This document shows, one piece after another, positions 44,776 to 54,344 of a stretch of DNA of 64,000 bases. Made by a program: the position numbers and the translations under genes. The notes beneath the pieces were generated by a model. That model saw nothing but the letters and a program-made list of their open reading frames with translations, searched no databases and was not told where the DNA came from. Within the stretch, counting starts at the first letter, position 1. Each line of letters begins with the position of its first letter. The DNA is taken from assembly GCF_010435965.1 (NCBI RefSeq), contig NZ_JAAGAA010000014.1, forward strand, positions 1-64,000, in the 5' to 3' direction. Source of the DNA: Crenobacter caeni (GTDB lineage Bacteria; Pseudomonadota; Gammaproteobacteria; Burkholderiales; Chromobacteriaceae).

Positions 44776-45023
44776 AGCTGACGCTGTATTTTCGCGAGTA
44801 CTGTTCGCTGTGCCACGCGATGCGCGACGCGCTCGCCCCGTGGCAGGCGCGCTACGGCTTCGAGCTGGCGGTGCTCGACGTCGACGACGACCCGGTGCTC
44901 GAAGCGCGCTACAACGAGCTGGTGCCGGCGCTGGAGATCGACGGCGAGCCGATCTGCCACTGGCACCTTGACGAGGCGAAGCTTGCCGCCGTGCTGGCTG
45001 CAAAGGCCGGGGAAATCCGCTAG
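44772..45023 (+). CDS. Glutaredoxin-like family protein (DUF836)
   Basis: An 83-residue thioredoxin-fold protein. The active-site-like CSLC motif (about 11-14, in FREYCSLCHAMRDAL) and the cis-Pro region LVPALEIDGEPICHW fit DUF836/glutaredoxin-2-like proteins. The GTG start at 44772 overlaps the degP stop (GTGA), with AAGGGG upstream. Its redox partner is unknown; the operon position suggests envelope-stress co-regulation. Confidence 0.88.
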   Translation: MKLTLYFREYCSLCHAMRDALAPWQARYGFELAVLDVDDDPVLEARYNELVPALEIDGEPICHWHLDEAKLAAVLAAKAGEIR

Positions 45024-45048
45024 AATCCGCCACCAACAATCCAACGAC

Positions 45049-45077
45049 GAGGGCGCCTGGGGTGCCCTCATCTTTTT
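45049..45077 (+). terminator. Terminator between the glutaredoxin-like gene and lepA
   Basis: GAGGGCGCC (45049-45057) pairs with GGTGCCCTC (45061-45069; one G-T) over a 3-base loop and is followed by ATCTTTTT. It lies 26 bases past the stop of the glutaredoxin-like gene and ends 13 bases before lepA, so it could act as terminator or attenuator. Confidence 0.82.
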
Positions 45078-45089
45078 GCCTGCGAGCCG

Positions 45090-46883
45090 ATGAAACATAT
45101 CCGTAATTTTTCGATCATTGCCCACATCGACCACGGCAAGTCGACGCTGGCCGACCGCTTCATCCAGTTCTGCGGCGGTCTCGAGCTGCGCGAAATGAGC
45201 GCGCAGGTGCTCGACTCGATGGATATCGAGAAAGAGCGCGGCATCACCATCAAGGCGCAGACCGCTGCGCTGCATTACAAGGCGCGTGACGGCCAGGTCT
45301 ACAACCTGAACCTGATCGACACCCCCGGACACGTCGACTTCAGCTACGAGGTCAGCCGTTCGCTGTCCGCGTGCGAGGGCGCGCTCTTGGTGGTCGACGC
45401 CTCGCAAGGCGTCGAGGCGCAGACCGTCGCCAACTGCTACACCGCGATCGACCTCGGCGTCGAGGTGGTGCCGGTGCTCAACAAGATCGACCTGCCGGCG
45501 GCCGAGCCCGAGCGCGTGGCGCAGGAGATCGAGGACATCATCGGCATCGAGGCGACCGACGCCGTGCGCGCGTCCGCCAAGAGCGGCATCGGCATCGAGG
45601 ACATCCTCGAGACCGTGATCGCCAAGATCCCGCCGCCGACTGGCGACGAGGCTGCGCCGCTCAAGGCACTGATCGTCGACTCGTGGTTCGACAACTACGT
45701 TGGCGTGGTGATGCTGGTGCGCGTCAAGGACGGCGTGGTCCGCCCGAAGGACAAGATCAAGTTCATGGCCACCGGCGCCGAGCACCTGGTCGAGCAGGTC
45801 GGCGTGTTTACCCCGAAGTCGGTTCAGCGCCAGGAACTGAAGGCGGGCGAGGTGGGCTTCATCATCGCCGGCATCAAGGACATCAAGTCGGCCAAGGTCG
45901 GCGACACCATCACGCTGGTGAAGACGCCGGCAAGCGAAGCGCTGCCCGGCTTCAAGGAAGTGCAGTCGCAGGTGTTCGCCGGCCTCTACCCGGTAGAGAG
46001 CCACGACTACGACAACCTGCGCGACGCGCTGGAGAAGCTGCAGCTGAACGACGCCTCGCTCAAGTTCGAGCCGGAAGTGTCGCAGGCGCTGGGCTTCGGC
46101 TTCCGCTGCGGCTTCCTCGGTCTTCTGCACCTGGAGATCGTGCAGGAGCGCCTCGAGCGCGAGTTCGACATGGACCTGATTACCACCGCGCCGACGGTGG
46201 TGTACGAGCTCCTGATGAAGGACGGCGAGGTGATCCACGTGGAGAACCCGTCCAAGTTGCCCGACCCGTCCAAGGTCGAGGAACTGCGCGAGCCCATCAT
46301 CACCGCGCACATCCTGCTGCCGCAGGAGTTCGTCGGTTCGGTGATGACGCTGTGCAACCAGAAGCGCGGCGTGCAGCAGAATATGCAGTACCTCGGCCGC
46401 CAGGTGATGCTCACCTACGACTTGCCGATGAACGAAGTGGTGATGGACTTCTTCGACAAGCTCAAGTCGACCAGCCGCGGCTACGCGTCGCTCGACTACG
46501 AGTTCAAGGAGTACCAGGCGTCCGACCTCGTCAAGCTCGACATCCTCGTCAACGGCGAGAAGGTCGACGCGCTGAGCCTGATCGTGCACCGCCAGAGCGC
46601 GCAGTTCCGCGGCCGCGCGGTGGCCGCCAAGATGCGCGAGCTGATTCCGCGCCAGATGTTCGACATCGCGGTGCAGGCGGCGATCGGCGCGCACATCATC
46701 GCGCGCGAGACGATCAAGGCCTTGCGCAAGAACGTGCTGGCCAAGTGCTACGGCGGCGACATCACCCGTAAGCGCAAGCTGCTCGAAAAGCAGAAGGCCG
46801 GTAAGAAACGCATGAAGCAGGTGGGCAACGTGGAAATTCCGCAGACTGCGTTCCTCGCCATCTTGCAGGTAGGGGACAAGTAA
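45090..46883 (+). CDS. lepA: Elongation factor 4 (LepA GTPase)
   Basis: A 597-residue translational GTPase that acts on stalled or mis-translocated ribosomes. G1 is AHIDHGKST (11-19), G3 DTPGH, G4 NKID; the LepA-specific C-terminal domain ends near [15 protein letters not shown]. The length is standard (599 in E. coli). It is followed immediately by lepB, as in E. coli lepA-lepB. Confidence 0.98.
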   Translation: MKHIRNFSIIAHIDHGKSTLADRFIQFCGGLELREMSAQVLDSMDIEKERGITIKAQTAALHYKARDGQVYNLNLIDTPGHVDFSYEVSRSLSACEGALLVVDASQGVEAQTVANCYTAIDLGVEVVPVLNKIDLPAAEPERVAQEIEDIIGIEATDAVRASAKSGIGIEDILETVIAKIPPPTGDEAAPLKALIVDSWFDNYVGVVMLVRVKDGVVRPKDKIKFMATGAEHLVEQVGVFTPKSVQRQELKAGEVGFIIAGIKDIKSAKVGDTITLVKTPASEALPGFKEVQSQVFAGLYPVESHDYDNLRDALEKLQLNDASLKFEPEVSQALGFGFRCGFLGLLHLEIVQERLEREFDMDLITTAPTVVYELLMKDGEVIHVENPSKLPDPSKVEELREPIITAHILLPQEFVGSVMTLCNQKRGVQQNMQYLGRQVMLTYDLPMNEVVMDFFDKLKSTSRGYASLDYEFKEYQASDLVKLDILVNGEKVDALSLIVHRQSAQFRGRAVAAKMRELIPRQMFDIAVQAAIGAHIIARETIKALRKNVLAKCYGGDITRKRKLLEKQKAGKKRMKQVGNVEIPQTAFLAILQVGDK

Positions 46884-47864
46884 GTGGCCGGCTATTTCTG
46901 GATGTTCGTGGTGGCGATGGTCGCCGGCGTGCTGATGATCGCCTCCGGCGGCAAGCACAAGGCGCCCGGCGAGAAGGAGTGGCCGGCGTCGGTGCAGTGG
47001 GGCTACATCCTGCTGTTGGCCGGTTTCTTCGGCGTGCTGTCCAACTGGATGAGCTTCAGCGCGGTGATGCTGGTGATCGTGCTGATCACCGGTTTCGGCT
47101 GGGCGCTCGACCGCTTCTACCTCGCGCGCCGCCGCGCGCCGGGCGAGGAGCCGGGCCACGTGATCGACAACGCCAAGGGCTTCTTCCCGATCATCCTGGT
47201 GGTGTTCCTGCTGCGCGCCTTCGTGGTCGAGCCGTTCCAGATCCCGTCCAGCTCGATGCGGCCGGGGCTGGTGGTCGGCGACTTCATCCTCGTCAACAAG
47301 TTCGACTACGGCCTGCGCGTGCCGGTGCTCAACAAGGTGATGGTGCCGGTGGGCGAAGTGGCGCGCGGCGACGTGGTGGTGTTCAACTTCCCGCCCAATC
47401 CGCGGGTCGACTACATCAAGCGCGTGATCGGCCTGCCCGGCGACACCGTCGAGTACCGCAACAAGCGCCTGACCATCAACGGGCAGAGCGTGCCGGACGT
47501 CGACGACGGTACTTACGAGTACCTCGAGCAGGGCCTCGCGATGATCCGCACCGACCAGTTCGTCGAGAAGCTGCCGAGTGCGCCTCAACCGCGCAGCTAC
47601 AAGGTGGTGACCACGCCGGACACGCCGGTGTACGACCCGCAGCAGGTGCGCGACTTCCCGTACCGCGACAACTGCAAGTACGAGGAAGACGGCTTCACCT
47701 GCAAGGTGCCGGACGGCCACTACTTCATGCTGGGCGACAACCGCGACAACAGCCTGGACAGCCGCTACTGGGGCTTCGTGTCCGACGACCTCTTGGTCGG
47801 CAAGGCCTTCCTGATCTGGATGAACTTCAAGGACTTCTCGCGCATCGGCCAGAAGATCCACTAA
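46884..47864 (+). CDS. lepB: Signal peptidase I
   Basis: A 326-residue type I signal peptidase. Membrane segments are at the N-terminus and at about 40-75, with another at about 99-115 before the catalytic domain. The catalytic serine is Ser124 (PSSSMRPGLVVGDFILV) and the general base Lys179 (DYIKRVIGLPGD); GDNRDNSLDSR is the conserved box E. The start is GTG at 46884, directly after the lepA stop, with AGGGG eight bases upstream. It cleaves signal peptides of exported proteins on the periplasmic face. Confidence 0.97.
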   Translation: MAGYFWMFVVAMVAGVLMIASGGKHKAPGEKEWPASVQWGYILLLAGFFGVLSNWMSFSAVMLVIVLITGFGWALDRFYLARRRAPGEEPGHVIDNAKGFFPIILVVFLLRAFVVEPFQIPSSSMRPGLVVGDFILVNKFDYGLRVPVLNKVMVPVGEVARGDVVVFNFPPNPRVDYIKRVIGLPGDTVEYRNKRLTINGQSVPDVDDGTYEYLEQGLAMIRTDQFVEKLPSAPQPRSYKVVTTPDTPVYDPQQVRDFPYRDNCKYEEDGFTCKVPDGHYFMLGDNRDNSLDSRYWGFVSDDLLVGKAFLIWMNFKDFSRIGQKIH

Positions 47865-47885
47865 AGCGCCCGTCCCGGCGGCCGG

Positions 47886-47917
47886 CAGACCCCGCGCAGG
47901 CGGGGTCTGTCTTTTTG
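47886..47917 (+). terminator. Terminator after lepB
   Basis: A 10-bp stem CAGACCCCGC / GCGGGGTCTG with a GCAG loop, followed by TCTTTTTG, 22 bases past the lepB stop. It separates lepA-lepB from the DUF4845-rnc-era operon. Confidence 0.92.
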
Positions 47918-47984
47918 TAGCCGCATGCGCAAAGCGCCGAGGACGTTTAGAATGGACGCCTACCCAACCCTGACCGGAGACACC

Positions 47985-48365
47985 ATGCGCCACCGCCAAG
48001 CCGGCCTTTCCCTGATGTCCTTGCTCGCTTTCCTGCTGGTCGCGGGCACCGTGCTGCTGACCTTCTTCAAGGTCGTGCCGGTGTACGCCGAATATTTCGA
48101 AGTGAAGAACGCACTGAACGACATGGTCAAGGAACCCGCGCGCGAAGGCGAATGGGGCGTGCGCAAGGACTTCACCCAGCGCGCCGGCGTCGCCGACATC
48201 AAGTCGGTGCGCGCGAACGACCTGTTGATCGTCGCGCCGGCCGGCGTGAGCCCGGTGATCCAGGCCGCGTGGCGCCGCGAGGTGCCGCTGGCCTACAACG
48301 TAAGCCTCGTCTTTGATTTCAACGTGAAAGCCGGCAACAAGGCCGGCGAGCAAATCCTACAGTGA
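47985..48365 (+). CDS. DUF4845 family membrane protein
   Basis: A 126-residue small protein with one N-terminal membrane helix (GLSLMSLLAFLLVAGTVLLTF, about 7-27) and a short extracytoplasmic domain. DUF4845 genes are commonly found between lepB and rnc in beta- and gammaproteobacteria; function unknown. The N-terminal RQAGLSLMSLL resembles a type IV pilin-like leader. The ATG at 47985 is set by CGGAG five bases upstream. Confidence 0.9.
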   Translation: MRHRQAGLSLMSLLAFLLVAGTVLLTFFKVVPVYAEYFEVKNALNDMVKEPAREGEWGVRKDFTQRAGVADIKSVRANDLLIVAPAGVSPVIQAAWRREVPLAYNVSLVFDFNVKAGNKAGEQILQ

Positions 48366-49069
48366 CCCAACAACGTGATACCCGGTTCCGGCGGCTGAGC
48401 GACGCCATCGGCTACCGCTTTACCGAACCTGCCTGGCTGCGCCAGGCGCTGACCCACCGCAGCTTCGGCACGCCGAACAACGAGCGGCTGGAATTCATCG
48501 GCGACAGCATCCTCAACTACACCGTCGCCCGCATGCTGTACGACCGCTTCCCCGCGCTGAGCGAGGGCGAGCTCTCGCGCTTGCGCGCCAACCTCGTCAA
48601 CCAGCAGACGCTCAGCGAGATCGCCGTCGTGCTCAAGCTGGGCGACGAGCTGTACCTGGGCGAGGGCGAGCTCAAGAGCGGCGGCTTCAACCGGCCGTCC
48701 ATCCTCGCCGACGCGCTGGAGGCGACCTTCGCCGCCGTCTCCTTCGACGCCGACTTCAGCACTGCCGAGGCGGTGGTGCGGCGCCTGTATGATGCGCGCG
48801 TCGCCGCGATCGACCCGACCCGCCACGCCAAGGACGCCAAGACCCGCCTGCAAGAAGCGCTGCAGGCGAGGCGCTACCCCCTGCCGCGCTACCGCATCGT
48901 CTCGCAAAGCGGCGAGGCACACGAACAACACTTTATCGTCGCCTGCGAACTGGGCGACTTGGGCATCGACACCACCGGCGAGGGCAGCAGCCGTCGCGGT
49001 GCCGAGCAACAGGCCGCCGAGGCCGCGCTCGAGCGTCTGGAGTCCGTGTTCAAGAAAGGCAGCAAATGA
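48362..49069 (+). CDS. rnc: Ribonuclease III
   Basis: A 235-residue double-strand-specific endoribonuclease that processes rRNA precursors and structured mRNAs. The RNase III signature is [13 protein letters not shown] (about 39-51), the second metal-binding acidic site lies in [12 protein letters not shown], and the double-stranded-RNA-binding domain covers about 155-225. GTG start at 48362 overlaps the DUF4845 stop by 4 bases; the stop overlaps era by 4 bases. Confidence 0.97.
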   Translation: MTQQRDTRFRRLSDAIGYRFTEPAWLRQALTHRSFGTPNNERLEFIGDSILNYTVARMLYDRFPALSEGELSRLRANLVNQQTLSEIAVVLKLGDELYLGEGELKSGGFNRPSILADALEATFAAVSFDADFSTAEAVVRRLYDARVAAIDPTRHAKDAKTRLQEALQARRYPLPRYRIVSQSGEAHEQHFIVACELGDLGIDTTGEGSSRRGAEQQAAEAALERLESVFKKGSK

Positions 49070-49956
49070 GCGAAACCGATTTCCGCTGCGGCTTTGTCGC
49101 GATCGTCGGCCGTCCCAACGTCGGCAAGTCGACGCTGATGAACCACCTGATCGGCCAGAAGATCAGCATCACCTCCAAGAAGGCGCAGACCACCCGCCAC
49201 CGCGTCACCGGCATCCACACGGCGGATGCCGCGCAGTTCGTGTTCGTCGACACGCCGGGCTTCCAGACCTTCCACAAGGGCGCGCTGAACGAGGCGCTGA
49301 ACAAGAGCGTCAAGGACACCCTGTCCAACGTCGACTGCGTGCTGTTCGTGGTCGAGGCCAAGCGCTTCTCCGCCGCCGACCGCGAGGTGATGGCGCTGCT
49401 GCCGAAGAACATCCCGGTGATCCTGGTGGTGAACAAGGTCGACAAGGCCAAAGACAAGGTCGAGCTCGCCAACTTCATCGACGACGTGCGCGCCGAATTC
49501 AACTTCGCCGACGCCGAGGTGGTCAGCGCCAAGCACGGCCAGCGCCTGAGCGAGCTCTTGGCCAAGGTCGAGCCCTTGCTGCCCGAGTCGGTGCCGCTCT
49601 ACCCGGAAGACATGGTCACCGACAAGAGCCAGCGCTTCCTCGCCGCCGAGATCGTGCGCGAGAAGCTGTTCCGCTACCTGGGCGAGGAGCTGCCGTACTC
49701 GATGAACGTCGAGGTCGAGTCGTTCGAGGTCGACGGCGCGCTCTACCGCATCCACGTGGCGATCCTGGTCGACAAGGAAGGGCAGAAGCCCATCGTGATT
49801 GGCAAGGGCGGCGAGAAGCTTAAGAAGATCTCGACCGAGGCGCGCCTCGACATGGAGGCCCTGTTCGACACCAAGGTCTACCTCGAGGTGTGGGTCAAGG
49901 TGAAGTCGGGCTGGGCCGACGACGTGCGCTTCCTGAAGGAATTCGGCCTCGACTGA
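49066..49956 (+). CDS. era: GTPase Era
   Basis: A 296-residue GTPase for 30S subunit assembly that binds the 3' end of 16S rRNA. G1 is GRPNVGKST (15-23), G3 DTPG, G4 NKVD; the C-terminal KH domain has [15 protein letters not shown]. rnc-era-recO is a conserved order, here interrupted by one small monooxygenase-like gene. Confidence 0.98.
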   Translation: MSETDFRCGFVAIVGRPNVGKSTLMNHLIGQKISITSKKAQTTRHRVTGIHTADAAQFVFVDTPGFQTFHKGALNEALNKSVKDTLSNVDCVLFVVEAKRFSAADREVMALLPKNIPVILVVNKVDKAKDKVELANFIDDVRAEFNFADAEVVSAKHGQRLSELLAKVEPLLPESVPLYPEDMVTDKSQRFLAAEIVREKLFRYLGEELPYSMNVEVESFEVDGALYRIHVAILVDKEGQKPIVIGKGGEKLKKISTEARLDMEALFDTKVYLEVWVKVKSGWADDVRFLKEFGLD

Positions 49957-49959
49957 GCG

Positions 49960-50286
49960 ATGTTCGCGCAAACGCCCAAGCCGCCTTACTGGGCGGTGAT
50001 CTTCACCAATCAACGCAGCGACGTCGACGCGGATTACGCGCGCGTCGCCGACCAGATGGTCGAGTTGGCCGCGTGTCAGCCGGGCTTTCTCGGCGTCGAG
50101 AGCGTGCGCGGGGCGGACGGCTTCGGCATCACCGTGTCGTACTGGGCAAGCGAAGAGGCGATTGCCGCGTGGAAGGCTGAAGGCCGCCATCGCCTTGCGC
50201 AGGCCGAAGGCTACGCGCGCTGGTACACGGCCCTGTTTACCCGGGTGGCGCGCGTCGAACGCGACCACGCGTGGACGCACGGCTGA
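49960..50286 (+). CDS. Antibiotic biosynthesis monooxygenase (ABM) family protein
   Basis: A 108-residue ferredoxin-like-fold protein of the ABM/YgiN type. The segment PPYWAVIFTNQRSDVDADY and the motif PGFLGVESVRGADGFGITVSYW are typical of this group, which contains heme- or quinone-related oxygenases and many uncharacterised members. It starts 3 bases after the era stop, and its stop overlaps the recO start by one base (TGATG), so it belongs to the operon. Function cannot be assigned. Confidence 0.85.
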   Translation: MFAQTPKPPYWAVIFTNQRSDVDADYARVADQMVELAACQPGFLGVESVRGADGFGITVSYWASEEAIAAWKAEGRHRLAQAEGYARWYTALFTRVARVERDHAWTHG

Positions 50287-51041
50287 TGCAGCCGGGCAAG
50301 GTCGACAAGCAGCGCGCGTATATCCTGCACGCGCAGCCCTACCGCGAAACCAGCCTGCTGCTGGACGTGCTGACCGCCGCCTACGGCCGCGTCGCCCTGG
50401 TCGCGCGCGGTGCGCGCCGCCCGCGTGCCGAGCTGCGCGGGCTGTTGATGCCGTTCCAGCCGCTGCGCCTGTCCTGGTTCGGCAAGAACGAGGTGAAGAC
50501 CGTACACGGCGCCGACTGGGTCGGCGGCGTGCGCATGCTGTCCGGTCAGGCGCTGGTGTGCGGCTTCTATCTCAACGAATTGACGGTGAGGCTGAGCGTG
50601 CGCGACGAGCCTTCCGACGCGCTGTTCGCTGCGTACGACGAGGCGGTGCGCGCGCTCTCGTCCCCCGGCGCATCGCACGCGGCGGTGCTGCGCCGCTATG
50701 AGATCAAGCTCTTGCAGGCGCAGGGTTACGCACCCGCGCTCTTAAGCGACGCCGCAGGCGTGCCGCTGGACGCTGGCGCGCTCTACCGCGTGCACGCCGA
50801 CGCCTCGCCCGAGCGCTGGGAAGGCGGCGCCTTGCCCGCCGAGCACGCGGTGGTGCGCGGCTCGACCCTGCTCGCGCTTGCCGGCGGCGTGCTCGCCGAC
50901 GCGCACAGCCGGCGCGAGGCGCGGCAGGTCACCCGCCTGATGCTCGCGAATATCCTGGGCGACGCGCACCTGGCCAGCCGTGCGCTTCTGCCAGACCCAT
51001 CCTTGGTGGCGCCGGAGCCCTTGCCCGCGCCGCCCCTCTAA
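50286..51041 (+). CDS. recO: DNA repair protein RecO
   Basis: A 251-residue RecFOR-pathway mediator that helps load RecA onto SSB-coated DNA. The N-terminal OB fold is evident in AYILHAQPYRETSLLLDVLTA and VALVARGARRPRAELRG; the C-terminal half is helical and ends in VTRLMLANILGDAHLASR. The ATG at 50286 is chosen over a GTG five codons upstream because it is coupled to the stop of the preceding gene. Confidence 0.93.
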   Translation: MQPGKVDKQRAYILHAQPYRETSLLLDVLTAAYGRVALVARGARRPRAELRGLLMPFQPLRLSWFGKNEVKTVHGADWVGGVRMLSGQALVCGFYLNELTVRLSVRDEPSDALFAAYDEAVRALSSPGASHAAVLRRYEIKLLQAQGYAPALLSDAAGVPLDAGALYRVHADASPERWEGGALPAEHAVVRGSTLLALAGGVLADAHSRREARQVTRLMLANILGDAHLASRALLPDPSLVAPEPLPAPPL

Positions 51042-51056
51042 GAACGGAGACTCAGC

Positions 51057-51785
51057 ATGATCCAGTTGGGCGTGAACATCGACCACGTTGCCACCTTGCG
51101 CCAGGCGCGCGGCACCCGCTACCCGAGCCCCATCGAGGCGGCGCTGGTCGCCGAGAGCGCGGGCGCCGACCTGATCACCCTGCACCTGCGCGAAGACAGG
51201 CGCCACATCCAGGACGCCGACGTGTTCGCGATGCGCCAGGTGATCAAGACGCGGATGAACCTCGAGATGGCGCTGACCGAAGAGATGCTGGAGAACGCGC
51301 TCAAGGTGATGCCGCAAGACGTGTGCCTAGTGCCGGAAAAGCGCGAGGAGCTGACCACCGAGGGCGGCCTCGACGTGATCCGCTACTTCGACGAGGTCAA
51401 GCGCTTCACCAGCGTGCTGCAAGGCGAGGGGATCCGCGTGTCGCTGTTCATCGACGCCGACCGCGCGCAGATCGAGGCGGGCTTTGACACCGGCGCGCGC
51501 GTGATCGAACTGCACACCGGCGCCTACGCCGACGCGCACGGCAAGCAGCAACTGGCCGAACTTGCCCGCATCCGCGAGGCGGCGGTGTTCGCCGACCACC
51601 TGGGCTTCGTCGTCAACGCCGGCCACGGCCTCTCCTACCACAACGTGAAGCCGGTGGCGGCCATCGCCGAAATCGCCGAACTCAATATCGGCCACGCGCT
51701 GGTGTCGCACGCGCTGTTCGTCGGCTTCCCGGCGGCGGTCAAGGAAATGAAGCAGTTGATGCTCGAAGGGCGCCGCGGCGAATGA
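51057..51785 (+). CDS. pdxJ: Pyridoxine 5'-phosphate synthase
   Basis: A 242-residue TIM-barrel enzyme that makes pyridoxine phosphate from deoxyxylulose phosphate and aminoacetone phosphate. Signatures are [23 protein letters not shown] (3-25; split here into the family's first strand and glycine loop), [12 protein letters not shown], and GHGLSYHNV near the end. The gene follows recO by 15 bases and overlaps acpS by 4, the conserved recO-pdxJ-acpS order. Confidence 0.97.
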   Translation: MIQLGVNIDHVATLRQARGTRYPSPIEAALVAESAGADLITLHLREDRRHIQDADVFAMRQVIKTRMNLEMALTEEMLENALKVMPQDVCLVPEKREELTTEGGLDVIRYFDEVKRFTSVLQGEGIRVSLFIDADRAQIEAGFDTGARVIELHTGAYADAHGKQQLAELARIREAAVFADHLGFVVNAGHGLSYHNVKPVAAIAEIAELNIGHALVSHALFVGFPAAVKEMKQLMLEGRRGE

Positions 51786-52162
51786 TCGTCGGCGTCGGCA
51801 CCGATTTGGCGCGGATCGACCGCTTCGAGGCGATGATCGCGCGCAGGGGGCTGGCTGTCGGCCGGCGCCTGCTTGCGCCATCCGAACAGGCCGACTTTGC
51901 CGCCAGCGCCGAGCCGGCGCGCTTTCTCGCCAAGCGCTTCGCCGCCAAGGAGGCGCTGGCCAAGGCGCTGGGCACCGGCGTGCGCGCGCCGGTGCTGCTT
52001 ACCGCCATCGCCGTCGGCCACGACGCGCTGGGCAAGCCGCTGTTTGAACTGTCGCCCGAACTTGCCGCCTTCGTCGCCGCGCGCGGCGTCGCGCGGCTGC
52101 ACCTCTCCGTCAGCGACGAGACGACGCACGCGCTCGCGTTCGTCGTCGCCGAGTCGCCGTGA
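51782..52162 (+). CDS. acpS: Holo-[acyl-carrier-protein] synthase
   Basis: A 126-residue phosphopantetheinyl transferase that activates ACP from Co[15 protein letters not shown] (3-16) holds the metal-binding Asp, and [20 protein letters not shown] the second acidic site and CoA-binding lysine. ATGA overlap with pdxJ. Confidence 0.97.
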   Translation: MIVGVGTDLARIDRFEAMIARRGLAVGRRLLAPSEQADFAASAEPARFLAKRFAAKEALAKALGTGVRAPVLLTAIAVGHDALGKPLFELSPELAAFVAARGVARLHLSVSDETTHALAFVVAESP

Positions 52163-52185
52163 ACGCAAAGCCCAAGGATACCCAG

Positions 52186-53271
52186 ATGGATACCACTCTT
52201 AAGCTGCCGCGCGGCCCGGTGATGGCCGATATCGCAGGCTGCACCATGACAGCCGCCGAGCGCGCGCGCCTTTGCCACCCGCTCATCGGCGGCGTGATCC
52301 TGTTCCGCCGCAACTTCGAGTCGGTCGAGCAGCTGATGGCGCTGACCGCCGAAATCCGCGCGCTGCGCTCGCCGCACCTCTTGATCGCGGTCGACCACGA
52401 AGGCGGGCGCGTGCAGCGCTTCCTGCCCGGTTTCACCCGCCTGCCGCCGATGCAGATGCTGGGCGAGGCGTTTGACGCCGACCCGCAAGCGGCGCTCGCG
52501 CTCACGCATGACGTCGGCGAAGTGCTCGCGGCGGAGCTTGCCGCCTGTGGGGTCGACCTCTCGTTCACGCCGGTGCTGGACCTTGACTGGGGCCAATGCG
52601 CGGTGATCGGCAACCGCAGCTTCCACCGCGACCCGCAGGTGGTCACCCAGCTGGCGGTGGCCTTGCAGCAGGGCCTCGCCGCCGGCGGCATGGGCAGCTG
52701 CGGCAAGCATTTTCCCGGTCACGGTTTTGTCGAGGGCGACAGCCACCACGTGATCCCGGTCGACGCGCGCAGCCTCGATGCACTCAGGGCCGACGACCTC
52801 AAGCCCTTCGCCGCGCTCGCCGCCGCCGGCATGACTTCGGTGATGCCGGCGCACGTGGTCTACCCGGCGGTCGACAGCCTGCCGGCCGGCTTCTCGCGCG
52901 TGTGGCTGCAGGACATCCTGCGCACCGAGCTGGGTTTTGACGGGGTGATCTTCTCGGACGATTTGACCATGGAAGGCGCCGCCGGCGTCGGCAATATCGG
53001 CGCGCGCGCCGACGCGGCGTTTGCCGCCGGCTGCGACATGGTGCTGGTGTGCAACCAGCCGGATTTGGCCGACGAATTGCTGGCGACCCTGCAGCCGCCC
53101 GCGCTGCCGGCACTCGCCGCGCGCCTCGCACGCATGCAGGGGCAGGGCACGCCGGACGCCTGGCGCGCGCATTGCCAGACTGAGGCTTTCGCCGCCAAGC
53201 GCGCGCGCGTCGCCGCGCTGTCCATCCCGCCGGAAGCCTGCCACGGCGTCGCGGTGGGGGAGGCGAGCTAA
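52186..53271 (+). CDS. nagZ: Beta-N-acetylhexosaminidase NagZ
   Basis: A 361-residue family-3 glycosidase for cell-wall recycling that removes GlcNAc from muropeptides. The NagZ signature KHFPGHGFVEGDSH with the catalytic His (and nearby Asp) is intact, and VIFSDDLTMEGA carries the nucleophile Asp. The ATG at 52186 is preferred (AAGGA seven bases upstream) over a GTG at 52159 that overlaps acpS. The last codons and the stop fall inside an attC-like site (53266-53330), so the extreme C-terminus may not be ancestral. Confidence 0.95.
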   Translation: MDTTLKLPRGPVMADIAGCTMTAAERARLCHPLIGGVILFRRNFESVEQLMALTAEIRALRSPHLLIAVDHEGGRVQRFLPGFTRLPPMQMLGEAFDADPQAALALTHDVGEVLAAELAACGVDLSFTPVLDLDWGQCAVIGNRSFHRDPQVVTQLAVALQQGLAAGGMGSCGKHFPGHGFVEGDSHHVIPVDARSLDALRADDLKPFAALAAAGMTSVMPAHVVYPAVDSLPAGFSRVWLQDILRTELGFDGVIFSDDLTMEGAAGVGNIGARADAAFAAGCDMVLVCNQPDLADELLATLQPPALPALAARLARMQGQGTPDAWRAHCQTEAFAAKRARVAALSIPPEACHGVAVGEAS

Positions 53272-53330
53272 CGTACTAGCTAACCGGCGCGCCGCTTGAC
53301 GGCGCGTCCGAGTTGAGCAAATTGTTAGCG
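53266..53330 (-). other. attC: attC-like integron recombination site (third cassette)
   Basis: Read on the minus strand, an R''-type box CGCTAAC (from + GTTAGCG, 53324-53330) and an R'-type box GTTAGCT (from + AGCTAAC, 53266-53272) enclose an imperfect palindrome with a core GGACGCGCCGTCAAGCGGCGCG. The size (65 bp) and inverted core boxes fit attC sites. It overlaps the 3' end of the cassette gene 53276-54259 and the nagZ stop codon on the other strand. Confidence 0.8.
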
Positions 53331-54259
53331 CTTTGACGCTCCGTATTCTCCTTTAGCTTCCAGCGAACTATTGATTGGGCAGCCATAAACCCTTTTCCGT
53401 ACCACGCCTCGTAGCTCGATGAAATCGGATATTTATGGTGAACATCGACGAAGTCATCCCACCATGGATTTTCTTGCGCTGGAAAATCGATTACCGATCC
53501 TGGAAATACTTCTCCGCTGAGAAGATCGTTGAACTTATCTTCCGGCAGAATTCTTCCTCCGCAGGAGGTGCTGAGTCGACTCTTTTGGAGTGCCAGTATT
53601 AGTCGGTACATTCCGAATATTTGACTTTGGCCACCAGCGCCAACATGGGCACTAATGTGCCAGACTCGACTGACAATCTTGTACTTGTAGTCGGACAACT
53701 TAAGCAGCAGAAAGACTTCTCCCGCTTCCGATGCCGACCTAATGAAATAGAGCCTGTTTGGTGCCAGAGCCTCAATTTCATCCAAGTAATCTAGCGGATC
53801 GAAATGTGTTCCGCCGGATTCTCTGAAAGGTGCTTCCTTTCCCTCAATAAGCCAGTTTCGATTTACCCCAAATGTGGCGCAAAAATGGTCAATAAATTCA
53901 AATGACGGTTCTTTGTTGCCAAGAAACACACACTCAAGTTCGCCGACGGAGTGAAGTTTCATCAGCTGTGCCAAGCCAGCAATGGTGTATTTGCCATAAG
54001 TTCTCTTCTCGTTCAGCAGGTCGAGAACTTGGTTGAACCGCTTGACGATGCTTGCGACTTCTGAATTCGGCTGAATGTTTTTAGCAGGTAGAGGTTGCGT
54101 TTGAACAACTTCCACCCGCACCGCTGAAGTGGGGTTTGGTTGGGTTGAAATTGGCTCCGACCTAGAACGCTTAAATAGCCAGCCTCCAATTACCAATATG
54201 GCACTCACTCCTACACCGGAAAATAACCATTCTTTGTTTTTCAGAATGAAATCGATCAA
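53276..54259 (-). CDS. Integron cassette protein: membrane-anchored, with HTH-like segment, unknown function
   Basis: 327 residues that I do not recognise as a whole. A single membrane helix lies at about 10-29, followed by a Pro/Gln-rich linker. Residues about 78-155 read like an XRE-type helix-turn-helix region (TIAGLAQLMKLHS, and FGVNRNWLIEGKEAPF, a phrase typical of XRE repressors). The C-terminal half has mixed strands and helices, with NPWWDDFVDVHHKYP. The start is TTG at 54259, supported by AAGGAG six bases upstream; no in-frame ATG occurs until far downstream. The last residues are encoded by the attC site, as in many cassettes. A+T-rich relative to neighbours, consistent with transfer. 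Confidence 0.7.
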   Translation of the reverse strand: MIDFILKNKEWLFSGVGVSAILVIGGWLFKRSRSEPISTQPNPTSAVRVEVVQTQPLPAKNIQPNSEVASIVKRFNQVLDLLNEKRTYGKYTIAGLAQLMKLHSVGELECVFLGNKEPSFEFIDHFCATFGVNRNWLIEGKEAPFRESGGTHFDPLDYLDEIEALAPNRLYFIRSASEAGEVFLLLKLSDYKYKIVSRVWHISAHVGAGGQSQIFGMYRLILALQKSRLSTSCGGRILPEDKFNDLLSGEVFPGSVIDFPAQENPWWDDFVDVHHKYPISSSYEAWYGKGFMAAQSIVRWKLKENTERQSANNLLNSDAPSSGAPVS

Positions 54260-54281
54260 CTAAGACTCCTTGTGTGTTGAG

Positions 54282-54338
54282 CGCTAACGTTGGAGTTAAG
54301 TCGCGCCGTTAGGCATCGGCTTGGACGACTTGTTAGGT
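54282..54338 (-). other. attC: attC-like integron recombination site (second cassette)
   Basis: On the minus strand: R'' box ACCTAAC (from + 54332-54338), then AAGTCGTCCAAGCCGA, a short spacer, GCGACTTAACTCCAAC, and R' box GTTAGCG (from + 54282-54288). The outer AAGTCGTCCAAG / CTTAACTCCAACG arrangement is very close to classical 59-base elements. 57 bp. Confidence 0.88.
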
Positions 54339-54344
54339 AAAAGG

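Noticed and set aside
44037-48353. A 1,400-codon minus-strand open frame opposite degP, lepA and lepB
   Set aside because: Antisense shadow of conserved genes, with no ribosome site or domain content; His/Arg/Asp-rich translation typical of GC-rich antisense frames.
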